Part shown: in pieces, positions 36,309 through 44,827 of the stretch
How the letters are laid out: each line of letters begins with the position of its first letter
Numbering within the stretch: position 1 is the first letter of the stretch
Assembly (NCBI GenBank): GCA_011364965.1
Contig: RDOB01000003.1
Location: 186,001-250,000 of the forward strand
DNA: 64,000 bases
Direction of reading: 5' to 3'
Source of the DNA: Candidatus Heimdallarchaeota archaeon
GTDB taxonomy: Archaea > Asgardarchaeota > Heimdallarchaeia > Hodarchaeales > Hodarchaeaceae
Made by a program: the position numbers and the translations under genes
Notes under the pieces: model-generated
The model's input: only the letters and a program-made list of their open reading frames with translations
What the model was told of the DNA's origin: nothing
The model's database searches: none

Positions 36309-36318
36309 TTTATATATA
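36309..36318 (+). promoter_or_regulatory. TATA box for the M20/Nudix operon
   Basis: TTTATATATA reading right, about 55-110 bases before the candidate starts of the M20 gene, gives a predicted transcript start near 36343. The divergent SCP2 gene starts 53 bases to the left, so the element may serve both directions. Confidence 0.5.
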
Positions 36319-36364
36319 CCTGTCCAGGATTAATTCTTAAGCTACCTAATAATTTATTTGCAAT

Positions 36365-37765
36365 TTGCTTGTCTCAGAGAAAATTATACAGGAAATGTTA
36401 AGAATGCTGAAAAGAGAAGATATGGAACAATATATTGATAAGAATCTTCCTATAGCCTTAGAGAATCTATTTGAACTAATTAGAATCCCAACAGTAACAG
36501 CAAAGGGTGGGGAACATTCCTCTGAAGCATTGGAGGTATTATCTCGTATATTTATGCAGTTGGGCTTTCATACAACGATATTTAAAACAACAGGACAACC
36601 TATTTTTACTGCTTCATTAGATATCAGAAAAACAAAAACCCTGCTATTTTATGATCATTATGATGTACAACCTGCAGAACCACTGGATCTATGGGAAAGT
36701 CCACCGTTTCAACCCGAAATACGTGATGGAAAAATCTATGGACGAGGGGTGGCCGATAATAAAGGTGAAATAATAGTTAGAGCAGCTGCTGTTAAAATGG
36801 TGCAAGATCTGAGGGGAGAATTACCTGTGAATGTAAGATTTTTGATTGAAGGTGAGGAAGAGGTTTCTAGTCCAAATTTAGGAGAGTTTGTAAAGAAAAA
36901 CCTGAACTTTATAAAAGAGAGTGATGCATGTATTTGGGAATTTGGTGGAAAAAATGCCACAGGACAAAAAGAAATATGGGCAGGTGTAAAGGGAATTTGT
37001 TATGTCCAGTTGAAGACATCAGGACCAAAAAAGGATCTTCATTCAGCACTAGGAGCAATAGTAGAAAATCCTGCAAACCACTTGATTGCAGCGCTTGCTT
37101 CATTACGTGATGATAAAACAGATGAAATTCTGATTAAAGATTATTATAAAACAATTCTACCTCCAACGAATTCTTTACTTACTGCAATAGAAAAAATAGC
37201 TGAAGAATTTGATACTGAAAAACAAAAGAAGGAATGGGGAGTCCAAACGTTCATTCAGGATCTTCAGGGTTTAGATTTACTTAAAAAATATTATTTAAGT
37301 CCGACATGCACAGTTTGTGGAATATGGGCTGGCTGGCAGGGAGAAGGAGGAAAAACAGTACTTCCGTCAACTGCCCACGCAAAATTAGATTTCCGTTTAG
37401 TCCCGGACCAAACTCCAGAGGACGTAATAACCAAACTAAAGGCGCATTTCGCTGAAAATTCTTTCAATATTGAGATTGAGTGGTATGAAGGCTATCCACC
37501 AGCTTACACACCATTGACGGATCCTTTTGTAAAAATAACAGAGAAAACCTTTATTGAAATTTATAAGCACAAACCTATGATTCATCCGTGGAATGCAGGA
37601 TCAGGACCACTTTATCTTTTTGCAGATCATGTACCAGTGCTATCGATTGGAGTGGGGCACGCAGGGAGTAATTCTCATTCTCCCAATGAAAACGTAATTC
37701 TTGAAGATTTTAAACAAGGACAAATTGCAATAGCACGATTAATGGAGAATTTTAGTCGGGTCTGA
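36365..37765 (+). CDS. M20/M28-type metallodipeptidase (carnosinase-like)
   Basis: About 450-466 residues. LLFYDHYDVQPAEP (first metal His/Asp), YGRGVADNKGE, FLIEGEEEVSSPNL (catalytic and metal Glu), a lid domain (residues about 200-340), and HPWNAGSGPLYLF and GHAGSNSHSPNE at the end follow the carnosinase/CndP/DapE layout. Family knowledge: two-zinc hydrolysis of dipeptides; cytosolic. The start is uncertain: TTG 36365, or ATG 36395, 36404 or 36422 (MEQYIDKNLP fits the family best). The Nudix gene follows after 3 bases, so they are one operon. Confidence 0.93.
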   Translation: MLVSEKIIQEMLRMLKREDMEQYIDKNLPIALENLFELIRIPTVTAKGGEHSSEALEVLSRIFMQLGFHTTIFKTTGQPIFTASLDIRKTKTLLFYDHYDVQPAEPLDLWESPPFQPEIRDGKIYGRGVADNKGEIIVRAAAVKMVQDLRGELPVNVRFLIEGEEEVSSPNLGEFVKKNLNFIKESDACIWEFGGKNATGQKEIWAGVKGICYVQLKTSGPKKDLHSALGAIVENPANHLIAALASLRDDKTDEILIKDYYKTILPPTNSLLTAIEKIAEEFDTEKQKKEWGVQTFIQDLQGLDLLKKYYLSPTCTVCGIWAGWQGEGGKTVLPSTAHAKLDFRLVPDQTPEDVITKLKAHFAENSFNIEIEWYEGYPPAYTPLTDPFVKITEKTFIEIYKHKPMIHPWNAGSGPLYLFADHVPVLSIGVGHAGSNSHSPNENVILEDFKQGQIAIARLMENFSRV

Positions 37766-37768
37766 ACT

Positions 37769-38227
37769 ATGAATTATACGTACCCCAAAATGATCCATAC
37801 CTCAGATGGGATTATAAAAACGCAGAATGGAAAAATTGTGCTCATTAAACGTGGATATGAACCATTTAAAGATTATTGGGCTTTACCTGGTGGAATAGTT
37901 GAAGAAAGCGAATCGGTCGAGGAAGCACTAATCAGGGAGATGAAGGAAGAAGCTGGAGTTTTAGTTATTCCGAGGGAAATCCTAGGTGTTTTTTCTGCGC
38001 CCAATCGTGATCCACGAGGAAGAGTTATTTCTACGGTTTTTATTTGCGATTCTGAGAGTGACCAATTTCATGCTGGAGATGACGCAAAAGAGCTTCAGAT
38101 TATTTCATTAGATCAAGTTCATACAAAGAAATTAGCATTCGATCATAAATTCATATTAGAATGCTATTATAGGTGGATTGAAATTAAAAGCACATTTTGG
38201 TCTTATAAATTTAATCCAACGGACTAA
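37769..38227 (+). CDS. Nudix hydrolase (ADP-ribose/NTP pyrophosphatase type)
   Basis: 152 residues. The Nudix box GGIVEESESVEEALIREMKEEAGV (GX5EX7REUXEEXGU) is complete near residues 43-66, preceded by YWALPGG. RDPRGRVISTVF follows as in ADP-ribose pyrophosphatases of archaea. Hydrolyses a nucleoside diphosphate linked to another moiety; substrate open. Starts 3 bases after the M20 stop. A stem-loop lies 30 bases downstream of its stop. Confidence 0.93.
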   Translation: MNYTYPKMIHTSDGIIKTQNGKIVLIKRGYEPFKDYWALPGGIVEESESVEEALIREMKEEAGVLVIPREILGVFSAPNRDPRGRVISTVFICDSESDQFHAGDDAKELQIISLDQVHTKKLAFDHKFILECYYRWIEIKSTFWSYKFNPTD

Positions 38228-38256
38228 AAGCTTTAAGAGAGTTCAAAAATTCCCTC

Positions 38257-38276
38257 TTGGGAGTTTTTAGTCCCAA
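38257..38276 (+). terminator. stem-loop after the M20/Nudix operon
   Basis: TTGGGA (38257-38262), an eight-base loop with five T, and TCCCAA (38271-38276) form a perfect 6-bp stem 30 bases after the Nudix stop and 72 bases before the converging gene's stop. No long T run follows, so termination is only suggested. Confidence 0.35.
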
Positions 38277-38348
38277 AGAATTTAGAAAATCTCTAATCAA
38301 GAGGAATTTATCTGTAGAATAAGAAATGGAAAGAAACGAAAAATATTA

Positions 38349-40160
38349 TTATCGTTTCCTTCGATTTGCTATAGTGATGACTAGAAGAAAGAGGAATATA
38401 TTCGTAAAATTAAATCCTGGAGACAAATTTAACGTAGGTTCAGGATTTGAACTAGTAGGTTCTGAACTCGTATCACTCGAGAAATTTCTATTAGTTAGTT
38501 TAATAAGGAAGTAGTCTAAATATTCATCTTCGTTTGTAGCGGCAAGTTGTCCAGAGGTTAACTCCAGTCGATATAAAGCTCCTCTATCTTTAGTCCAGCG
38601 AAATTCTAGGTAGGCATCATATCCGAGTCCCATTTCTGCATAATCTAGATCAATACCAATAGAGTCACCATAATCGACATATGGTTGATCCGCTGTGAAT
38701 ATTCTTGAATATGTTAGATTGTGAATTGGTATAAAGAATATGTACGTTCCAGTAGTTCTATAATAGATATTATTTACCCACACTTCAGCAGTTACAGTTT
38801 CCATACTCATATTTACAACTTTTAAAGTGAGATTATCACCACTATAGAATATTAGAGGTTCATATTCAAAGTCTTCAAAACCTGTCCTAAACCAGCTCCC
38901 AAGATCTAATCCAGTTGCATTCCCTGTATAAGTAATCTCATATTCAAATATATCTCCAGGGGATACTCCCCATATCTTTGTTGGGTCAGGAATTTTAGGT
39001 TCAGAGGATCCTGAGGGAGTGTATTGTCCTTCACGGATGAGTATATTATCAAATGCGACATGAGCGTTATAAACTCCAAACCCAATATTTCCTGCCATAC
39101 GCGCAGGAATTGAAAACTTTCCGAGAATTATATTATTCCAATATATCTTGAAATTGGCATCAGTATCAACTATGATTGTTATATGACCCTCCATTGGAAA
39201 AGGAGAAATTTTTGTACCAAGCTCATGCTCGTCCTCGTCTACGCGAACAGAGTACCAAACATCACCCTCCTTATAAAATTCAATAAAACGTCGTCCATTT
39301 GGCTCAGATGTTAATTCAAACGAAAAAATTGAAACTCCTGAAAACCATTCATTAACCAAATAATCAAATTCAATTGTAACATTTTGTAAAGCAAAGGACA
39401 CATCTGCAGTGCAAGCTGACCATATTTCCCCTTCCCAAAAACCGTTCAGCTTTCCATTTTCAACGTACCAATCGGGATTAATTTGAGTATACAAAGTCGA
39501 ATTAACCGTGGTATCACTCCATTGATCATAATTGTCACTAAAGATAATATTTGGATCTAAGTTAAACCAACTATAAGGATAAACATATAATTCGTCAAAT
39601 TTTACTTTAGAATAATCATATATGCCAAATCCGATTGTCCCTAGCCTTGGAGTCTCTACAGGGGTTTCAATCGCAACAGGAAAGTCATTAATTGAAAGAT
39701 AAAGACAACCTTTGCTGGTAGTTATGTGAACATGATTCCATTGATTAAGAGGCATTGAATAATTAAGGTTTATCCATCCTAATCCTGTTTCGATAATATG
39801 ATTTGCCCAGGGTTCAGAACCAATTTCAACACGAGTATCATTGATATAATCTAAGAAAAAATGAAATTGCTCAGATCCATATCCTCCTATTATATAAGCA
39901 TCAAAAGTCACAGTGTACTCTATTTCATCAAAGAAGGGATTAGAGCAAATAAATTCATCCCATACACCGCTAGTTCCAATTCCTTCTAGGAAACTATCTT
40001 CAACAGTCCAATTACCATTAACTGAAGTCCAAATTCCATTTAAACCATTAAAACCCTCGTAAAAAAGTATATCACTAGCACTAGAATTGTGAATTGGAAT
40101 TAAAAAACAAAATATTAAACTAAATAATAAAATCTTATGAATATGCTTTCTTGAATCCAT
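38349..40160 (-). CDS. secreted surface protein with two LamG-like domains and C-terminal sorting-type tail
   Basis: About 603 residues. The signal peptide covers the first 30 residues (ILLFSLIFCFLIPIHNSSAS). Two concanavalin-type jelly-roll repeats follow (about 30-205 and 210-380; each ends with IGFGIYD/IGFGVYN...FDxLxV/ILI), then a third beta domain (about 390-555). The C-terminus is a Ser/Pro/Thr linker, SPGFNF, a hydrophobic helix and ANRRKR, the pattern of PGF-CTERM-like archaeosortase substrates. Binds glycans or ligands at the cell surface by inference. Start at ATG 40160, with GGAGAGGT 6 bases upstream, is preferred over ATG 40166. Confidence 0.8.
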   Translation of the reverse strand: MDSRKHIHKILLFSLIFCFLIPIHNSSASDILFYEGFNGLNGIWTSVNGNWTVEDSFLEGIGTSGVWDEFICSNPFFDEIEYTVTFDAYIIGGYGSEQFHFFLDYINDTRVEIGSEPWANHIIETGLGWINLNYSMPLNQWNHVHITTSKGCLYLSINDFPVAIETPVETPRLGTIGFGIYDYSKVKFDELYVYPYSWFNLDPNIIFSDNYDQWSDTTVNSTLYTQINPDWYVENGKLNGFWEGEIWSACTADVSFALQNVTIEFDYLVNEWFSGVSIFSFELTSEPNGRRFIEFYKEGDVWYSVRVDEDEHELGTKISPFPMEGHITIIVDTDANFKIYWNNIILGKFSIPARMAGNIGFGVYNAHVAFDNILIREGQYTPSGSSEPKIPDPTKIWGVSPGDIFEYEITYTGNATGLDLGSWFRTGFEDFEYEPLIFYSGDNLTLKVVNMSMETVTAEVWVNNIYYRTTGTYIFFIPIHNLTYSRIFTADQPYVDYGDSIGIDLDYAEMGLGYDAYLEFRWTKDRGALYRLELTSGQLAATNEDEYLDYFLIKLTNRNFSSDTSSEPTSSNPEPTLNLSPGFNFTNIFLFLLVITIANRRKR

Positions 40161-40166
40161 TTTCAT

Positions 40167-40187
40167 ACCTCTCCAACCTACAGAGGT
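40167..40187 (-). promoter_or_regulatory. hairpin overlapping the ribosome site of the surface-protein gene
   Basis: On the transcript, ACCTCT, a nine-base loop and AGAGGT form a perfect 6-bp stem whose 3' arm is the ribosome-binding sequence GGAGAGGT. Formation of the stem would hide the site, so translation may be controlled by temperature, a ligand or a protein. Confidence 0.4.
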
Positions 40188-40479
40188 TGATTTCGCGTTT
40201 TCATAGATTCATTCCTATAAAAACTAGCTAGATTTGACTCTCCGCAGATAGGAATAATCTAATGAGAATTAAAAAAAATGGATAAATTAAAATTACATAT
40301 TTTTGCTGATTACATATTTTCATTATAAATCAGTACAATACTCAAAGATGTAAAATAGTGTTTAGATAATAAATTGCTTATTATCGCGGGAAATATTCAA
40401 TTGTGAGCGTCAAGGATAATCTTAGCTCAACAATGCACATGCTTAAATATCAGTTCATTTTTAAAAGTCTCGTATAAAA
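40188..40479 (+). promoter_or_regulatory. divergent gap with TATA box for the ParA-like operon
   Basis: CTTAAATAT at 40442-40450 is a rightward TATA box about 30 bases before ATG 40480, so the transcript would be leaderless or nearly so. Further left, GAGC and GCTC (about 40404-40431) form a weak inverted repeat. No gene seen in the gap. Confidence 0.45.
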
Positions 40480-40896
40480 ATGACAGACCAAACGGATCAA
40501 CCAAGCAACAAATTGCTTCAAGATATACTTCTAGAGTTGAAGAAGATCAATACTCAATTAGAGACTATCCAACTTGAACTTCAGCATGAAACAGATAGAA
40601 TAGAAGAGCAGTTTCCAAAATTGGATATACATTCTACTCCTCCTTCCAGTTTAAATATATTAAACATACAGGAACAGAGACCTGGTATTTTTAAGACATA
40701 TAAGACGATTCAAAAAAAAGACAATTGGATCTCCGCGACTGATGTTAGTCAAGAAACAGGTAGAAGTAGGGGATTGGAATCTCGTTATCTTAACTATCTT
40801 GCCGAAAATGGTTTTATAACCAAGAAAAGAGTCAGATTATCTGATGAAGAAAAAGCTACAGCAGTAGTTTACAAGTATATTGAGGTGAATGAGTAG
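40480..40896 (+). CDS. coiled-coil plus winged-helix protein, first gene of the ParA-like operon
   Basis: 138 residues. Residues 8-45 are a heptad-rich coiled coil (LLQDILLELKKINTQLETIQ...). A Pro/Ser linker follows to about 65, then a winged helix (TYKTIQKKDNWISATDVSQETG, RGLESRYLNYLAENGFITKKRVR). The wing resembles MarR/ROK-type DNA-binding domains, so it could be a DNA-binding partner (ParB-like in role, not in sequence) or a local regulator. The stop directly abuts the ATG of the ATPase (40897). The operon is close to leaderless. Confidence 0.75.
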   Translation: MTDQTDQPSNKLLQDILLELKKINTQLETIQLELQHETDRIEEQFPKLDIHSTPPSSLNILNIQEQRPGIFKTYKTIQKKDNWISATDVSQETGRSRGLESRYLNYLAENGFITKKRVRLSDEEKATAVVYKYIEVNE

Positions 40897-41706
40897 ATGC
40901 AAACAGTTGCTTTTCATAGCTACCGAGGTGGGGTTGGAAAGACACTTCTCTCTGTGAATACTGCAGTTCAACTAGCAAAATTCGGTAAAAAAGTATGCTT
41001 AGTGGATTTTGATTTACGTGCTCCTTCACTCCAATCATACATTACTTCTGAATCAGTCTTTTCCCTTGACCAGAATGATTTTGTTTCATTCACGGAATTC
41101 TTAATTGGGAAAGGAAGTCCAGAGGAGGTAATAAATCCCACAAAATTAGAGAATTTCTATGTTGTGGTTTCAGATATCGAAATTCTACAGAATAAGTCCC
41201 AAACTCGTTCTAAGTTAACACAACATGGAGAAGGACGTATTTTAGCTAAATTATTTGAATTCATTCGGTACTGTAATTCGCAAGAATTCGAATTCTTGAT
41301 AATTGATTGCATGCCTGGAGTTACATATCGTTCACTTGATGCTCTTGTGGTATCTGATAAAATTATGATAATAACTAGACCTGTAAAATCTGAAATCACT
41401 GGTTTGGGATTAGTTATATCAGAATGTTATTCGAAACTGGATGATACAAAATTCTATGCGATTATGAATCAAATTGAGACTATTCAAGATTTAAAAAATC
41501 AACCCAACCAGATGGATTTGAAAATTGCTCAAGATAATCTTAAAGGCATTGCTTCCACTTTAAAGAATAATAATTTGGAAATAGATATCTTACATTCCTT
41601 TCGTAGAGTACCGTTCGTTACAGAACGTATTTATGTATTGTTAGAGGACCCCCATCCATTCACTAAAGAAATTCAGGAATTTTGTCAGAAATTAATTTCA
41701 TTATGA
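40897..41706 (+). CDS. ParA/MinD-family ATPase
   Basis: 269 residues. Deviant Walker A SYRGGVGKT lies at residues 8-16; the family's signature lysine (KGGxGKT) is replaced by Arg 10. CLVDFDLRAPSL (A' motif) and LIIDCMPGV (Walker B) follow as in ParA/MinD/Soj proteins. No C-terminal amphipathic membrane-targeting helix is obvious. Family knowledge: these dimerising ATPases position plasmids, chromosomes or protein complexes on a nucleoid or membrane surface. Located between a DNA-binding-type protein and a membrane protein in one operon. Confidence 0.88.
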   Translation: MQTVAFHSYRGGVGKTLLSVNTAVQLAKFGKKVCLVDFDLRAPSLQSYITSESVFSLDQNDFVSFTEFLIGKGSPEEVINPTKLENFYVVVSDIEILQNKSQTRSKLTQHGEGRILAKLFEFIRYCNSQEFEFLIIDCMPGVTYRSLDALVVSDKIMIITRPVKSEITGLGLVISECYSKLDDTKFYAIMNQIETIQDLKNQPNQMDLKIAQDNLKGIASTLKNNNLEIDILHSFRRVPFVTERIYVLLEDPHPFTKEIQEFCQKLISL

Positions 41707-41707
41707 T

Positions 41708-43159
41708 GTGAAAAGGGCGATGAGTAAACGAAAAGGGCAAGAAATTTTTGAAATTCCTTCAGAAGAGGATTTAGCAGAATATATCCATAAAGGAAAGAAA
41801 GTTATTCAGCATATAGAGGAAGGAAAAACTCCAATTTACTTTAAACCAAAAAGACAACATCCAAAAATTACTTTTACAATTATTTTCATTCTAGTACTCT
41901 CATCGAGTGTAATAATAATGGTTCCAGCCATGATTTCAATTTTCTCCTCGATCAATCCATCTACAAATCAGACAACTACTCAAACCACATATACTACTCA
42001 AACAACGATTCCTTCAGGAGAAGACCCAGTTACGCTTTCGCAATCTGTAAACCAATTAGAAACTTTCTTATATCAATTTATCCCTGAAAACTATTCAAAT
42101 TTTGCACCATTCATGGAAAATAATTCCATTAATACATCCAAACGCATAACATTTCAGGAAATACTCGATTTTATCTGGTTATTAAGTCAAGATCGAGATT
42201 CAGAATGGAGAGATCTAGGGAGAAATTTATTATATACTGAGTACAGAATTTGGGAAAATACTTCAATTGAGACAGAATCGCTTGATTTAAAGGCACATTC
42301 TCTAAGAGCACTCTTATCTTACCCTCAAAAAGAAGTACCTTTAATTGGTACAGAAAAATCCTCTTATGAAAATAGATGCTCTTTATTATGGAATTCTATT
42401 AAAGAAGCTGTGGATATTACTTCCAATACAATTTCATTTCAAGAGAATGTTAGTATAAGGATTGCAGATGAACAAATAATATTTTTAGATATTTTATGTG
42501 CTGGTACTACCCATGGAGAATTGTTTAATTACAATGAATTGCAAGGGTATGCAAAAAATATTTTAGAGACCTTAGATGAGATTATAACAAATATAAATGG
42601 CATTCCAGAAGATTTTTTTTCGAATTTAACAGAATTCAATCCAATATATTCCTTTAAGGATCAGGGGCATTTATTCTTAGCTTTACATGCCTTAGATCAT
42701 AGTTTTGATCTTGGTAGCTTAGCTCAAAGTCTTATTCAGAGGTTAGATTCCTTCATCTGGAATTATCTAACTCGAGTAGATTGGAGTTGTAATTCTTACT
42801 ATAATAATACTTCCCATAAAGGTTCTAATGTATTAGCTTCATATGACCAAGGTTTAATGATAAGAAATCACATCTTGATGGACAGACTATCGAGTGCAAA
42901 TTATACTGCAAATACTCTTCGACAAAAATTATCTATGTCAAATGGAGGATATATAATTTCAAACATAAAAAATTCCTCTGCGTATTTAATCGATCAAGTA
43001 CAAATCCTAGTGGCATTTAAAGAGTTAATAGAATTGAAAAACGCGCATGAATCCACTACAGGACCATCTATGGCATCCTTCTGGGGATTACAACCGATTC
43101 TAATTATGATTATTGGATTATCCATTAAAAGGCTTAGGGAGCGAAAAAGAAAAAGGTAA
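41708..43159 (+). CDS. membrane protein with cytosolic tail and large external domain, third gene of ParA-like operon
   Basis: About 480 residues. A charged cytosolic tail of about 50 residues (with EIPSEEDLAEYIHKGKKVI), TM at about 56-78 (FTIIFILVLSSSVIIMVPAMI), a Thr/Gln/Ser-rich linker (NQTTTQTTYTTQTT), then an all-helical outer domain to about 450 with many N-glycosylation sequons. A C-terminal hydrophobic helix (WGLQPILIMIIGLSI) ends in RLRERKRKR, like a sorting or stop-transfer tail. Start GTG 41708, alternatively ATG 41720. Not recognised. As partner of the ATPase it may anchor or sense from outside; this is inference. Confidence 0.75.
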   Translation: MKRAMSKRKGQEIFEIPSEEDLAEYIHKGKKVIQHIEEGKTPIYFKPKRQHPKITFTIIFILVLSSSVIIMVPAMISIFSSINPSTNQTTTQTTYTTQTTIPSGEDPVTLSQSVNQLETFLYQFIPENYSNFAPFMENNSINTSKRITFQEILDFIWLLSQDRDSEWRDLGRNLLYTEYRIWENTSIETESLDLKAHSLRALLSYPQKEVPLIGTEKSSYENRCSLLWNSIKEAVDITSNTISFQENVSIRIADEQIIFLDILCAGTTHGELFNYNELQGYAKNILETLDEIITNINGIPEDFFSNLTEFNPIYSFKDQGHLFLALHALDHSFDLGSLAQSLIQRLDSFIWNYLTRVDWSCNSYYNNTSHKGSNVLASYDQGLMIRNHILMDRLSSANYTANTLRQKLSMSNGGYIISNIKNSSAYLIDQVQILVAFKELIELKNAHESTTGPSMASFWGLQPILIMIIGLSIKRLRERKRKR

Positions 43160-43171
43160 AAATAGAAAAAT

Positions 43172-44479
43172 TCATGCAGCTGCTTTTGCTTTCTCAATTT
43201 TTGCCTTTTCTCTTTTTAATTCGTTCGCTAACTTGTGCTCACGTGCTTGCATACCATAATGAATCCATAGAGCGAATGAACGATACCAAACGTGGGCAAA
43301 TTTACCAAATGGAGCAAGAATTACGAGTTCAATTATGAAAATCATGTGTAGAACAAAAACCCAGTATCCAAGTTCTGCTGGAATGAAAGTTAGGTAGTAT
43401 GAGGCCGTTAGAATGAATCCTGTTAATCCTATCATGAAAAGATTAAATAGAAAAATCCAATCGCATGTAAGAGAATGCTCATTATATCGAAGACTTTTCC
43501 GATATCGACTCAAGCCTGCTAAAGTCACTCCTACCATTAATGCGATCCCACTTATAATCCCTATAATACGGATAGGATATGTTACTGGCACATATCCATT
43601 AGGAATAGACCCCAAAAAATTATCTCGTAACATATTTAGGATTGTTGCTACACCCAAGCCGAAAAAACCCCACAAAATCAATAAATGCATGATCCAACGA
43701 TAAATTATAAACTCTCTACGCTTTCGTTTATTTAATGCTTCAAGAGTACATTGCAGTTGTCGATATTGACCAAATATTTCTTTAATAATCACAGCAATTG
43801 CTTGTTTTACCATTATAATTGGAGAGAAAATTAAGTGGAACACGGTGTTTAACTTTTTATCATTTTTACGAGTATTTCGGGCAATTTCAAAACCTTGAAT
43901 AAAATTAGAATCATATTCTTTAGATATTAATCGATACATGTTTATTATTGATAATCCGATAATTGCTATCAAAATTAGAGCTATCCCAATTCCGATGATC
44001 TCGATTACTATTTTGGGCACTAAATTGAAAATTATTATTGGTCTTTCACTAGAAATGTTAGTTGGATTTCCAAAGACACCAAATAGAAAGAGAGATATTA
44101 AAAATATAATTCCCATCGCTGCTATTCCAAACAAAGGATTTGAATTGAGGAGTTTAGCAATACCAGTCACTTCATACTGACTCATAGCCCAACGTCGAGT
44201 AGCCATCATAAATTCACCAGGTTCTGCGTTACGAGGACATGTTTCAGTACAATCATTACAGTACGAGCATAACCACATTAAGCGATTTCCAAGAAGCTTA
44301 TTTTTTAATCCCACCTGTGCATATCTTATTAATGTGCGAGGAATACCTTTTTCAGTTCCTTCCTCGGATATAGGACAAATAGCAGTACAATTTCCACAAT
44401 TAAAACACGCGTCGACAGAAAAGTCTTTTGTTGAATATGTTTTTATCTCTTTCAACGTTTCTGGATTAATTAATGTCAC
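43172..44479 (-). CDS. QmoC-like membrane protein: HdrC ferredoxin domain fused to HdrE/NarI-type helices
   Basis: 435 residues. Two [4Fe-4S] motifs (CFNCGNCTAICP near residue 25 and CSYCNDCTETCP near 70) make the HdrC part. Seven or so membrane helices follow (from about 110), with His residues suited to heme b (IMHLLILWGF, VLHMIFIIEL, FAHVWYRSFALWIHYG). Family knowledge: QmoC and HdrCE-type subunits pass electrons between soluble Hdr-like flavoproteins and the quinone/methanophenazine pool. GTG start at 44479, with GAGGT 8 bases before. Last gene of a six-gene leftward operon. Confidence 0.88.
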   Translation of the reverse strand: MTLINPETLKEIKTYSTKDFSVDACFNCGNCTAICPISEEGTEKGIPRTLIRYAQVGLKNKLLGNRLMWLCSYCNDCTETCPRNAEPGEFMMATRRWAMSQYEVTGIAKLLNSNPLFGIAAMGIIFLISLFLFGVFGNPTNISSERPIIIFNLVPKIVIEIIGIGIALILIAIIGLSIINMYRLISKEYDSNFIQGFEIARNTRKNDKKLNTVFHLIFSPIIMVKQAIAVIIKEIFGQYRQLQCTLEALNKRKRREFIIYRWIMHLLILWGFFGLGVATILNMLRDNFLGSIPNGYVPVTYPIRIIGIISGIALMVGVTLAGLSRYRKSLRYNEHSLTCDWIFLFNLFMIGLTGFILTASYYLTFIPAELGYWVFVLHMIFIIELVILAPFGKFAHVWYRSFALWIHYGMQAREHKLANELKREKAKIEKAKAAA

Positions 44480-44494
44480 TATTTTTATACCTCT

Positions 44495-44827
44495 TTATCC
44501 TTCATCCATTTTCTTCTTTTTAGGTTCCTTGGGGATTAAAACCCACTTGGGATACTGTCCATCTTTTAGATTAGACTCTGTAGCAGTACCATATTTCCGC
44601 ATACTAGTCAAATGCCAGTGAATTATGTTAGAGGCAATTTTTGTTTCCTTAGCGATCATAGGAACTGTTTTAGCTTTGTTAGGATCTAAATCACTCCCTT
44701 CCAAGACTGCTCTGATAGCTTTCTTAATTTTATTACTTTCTTTGACACGATCATTTAAAGCTTCAGGGACGGGTCCTCGTCGTTGACGTATTAGGTCTTG
44801 GGGTTTTATATTATTTTGTTTGTTCAT
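44495..44827 (-). CDS. small helix-turn-helix protein inside the Hdr operon
   Basis: 110 residues. KTVPMIAKETKIASNIIHWHLTSMRKYG is a winged-helix recognition segment (residues about 52-80), flanked by basic, disordered ends (RQRRGPVPEAL and PKEPKKKKMDEG). The ATG overlaps the stop of the preceding gene (ATGA, 44824-44827), so it is translationally coupled. Either an operon regulator or an accessory of the redox complex; I do not recognise a named family. Confidence 0.75.
   Translation of the reverse strand: MNKQNNIKPQDLIRQRRGPVPEALNDRVKESNKIKKAIRAVLEGSDLDPNKAKTVPMIAKETKIASNIIHWHLTSMRKYGTATESNLKDGQYPKWVLIPKEPKKKKMDEG

Noticed and set aside
38326..38514. 62-codon plus-strand frame after the Nudix gene
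   Set aside because: Antisense to the C-terminal tail and stop of the surface protein, whose sorting tail is convincing.
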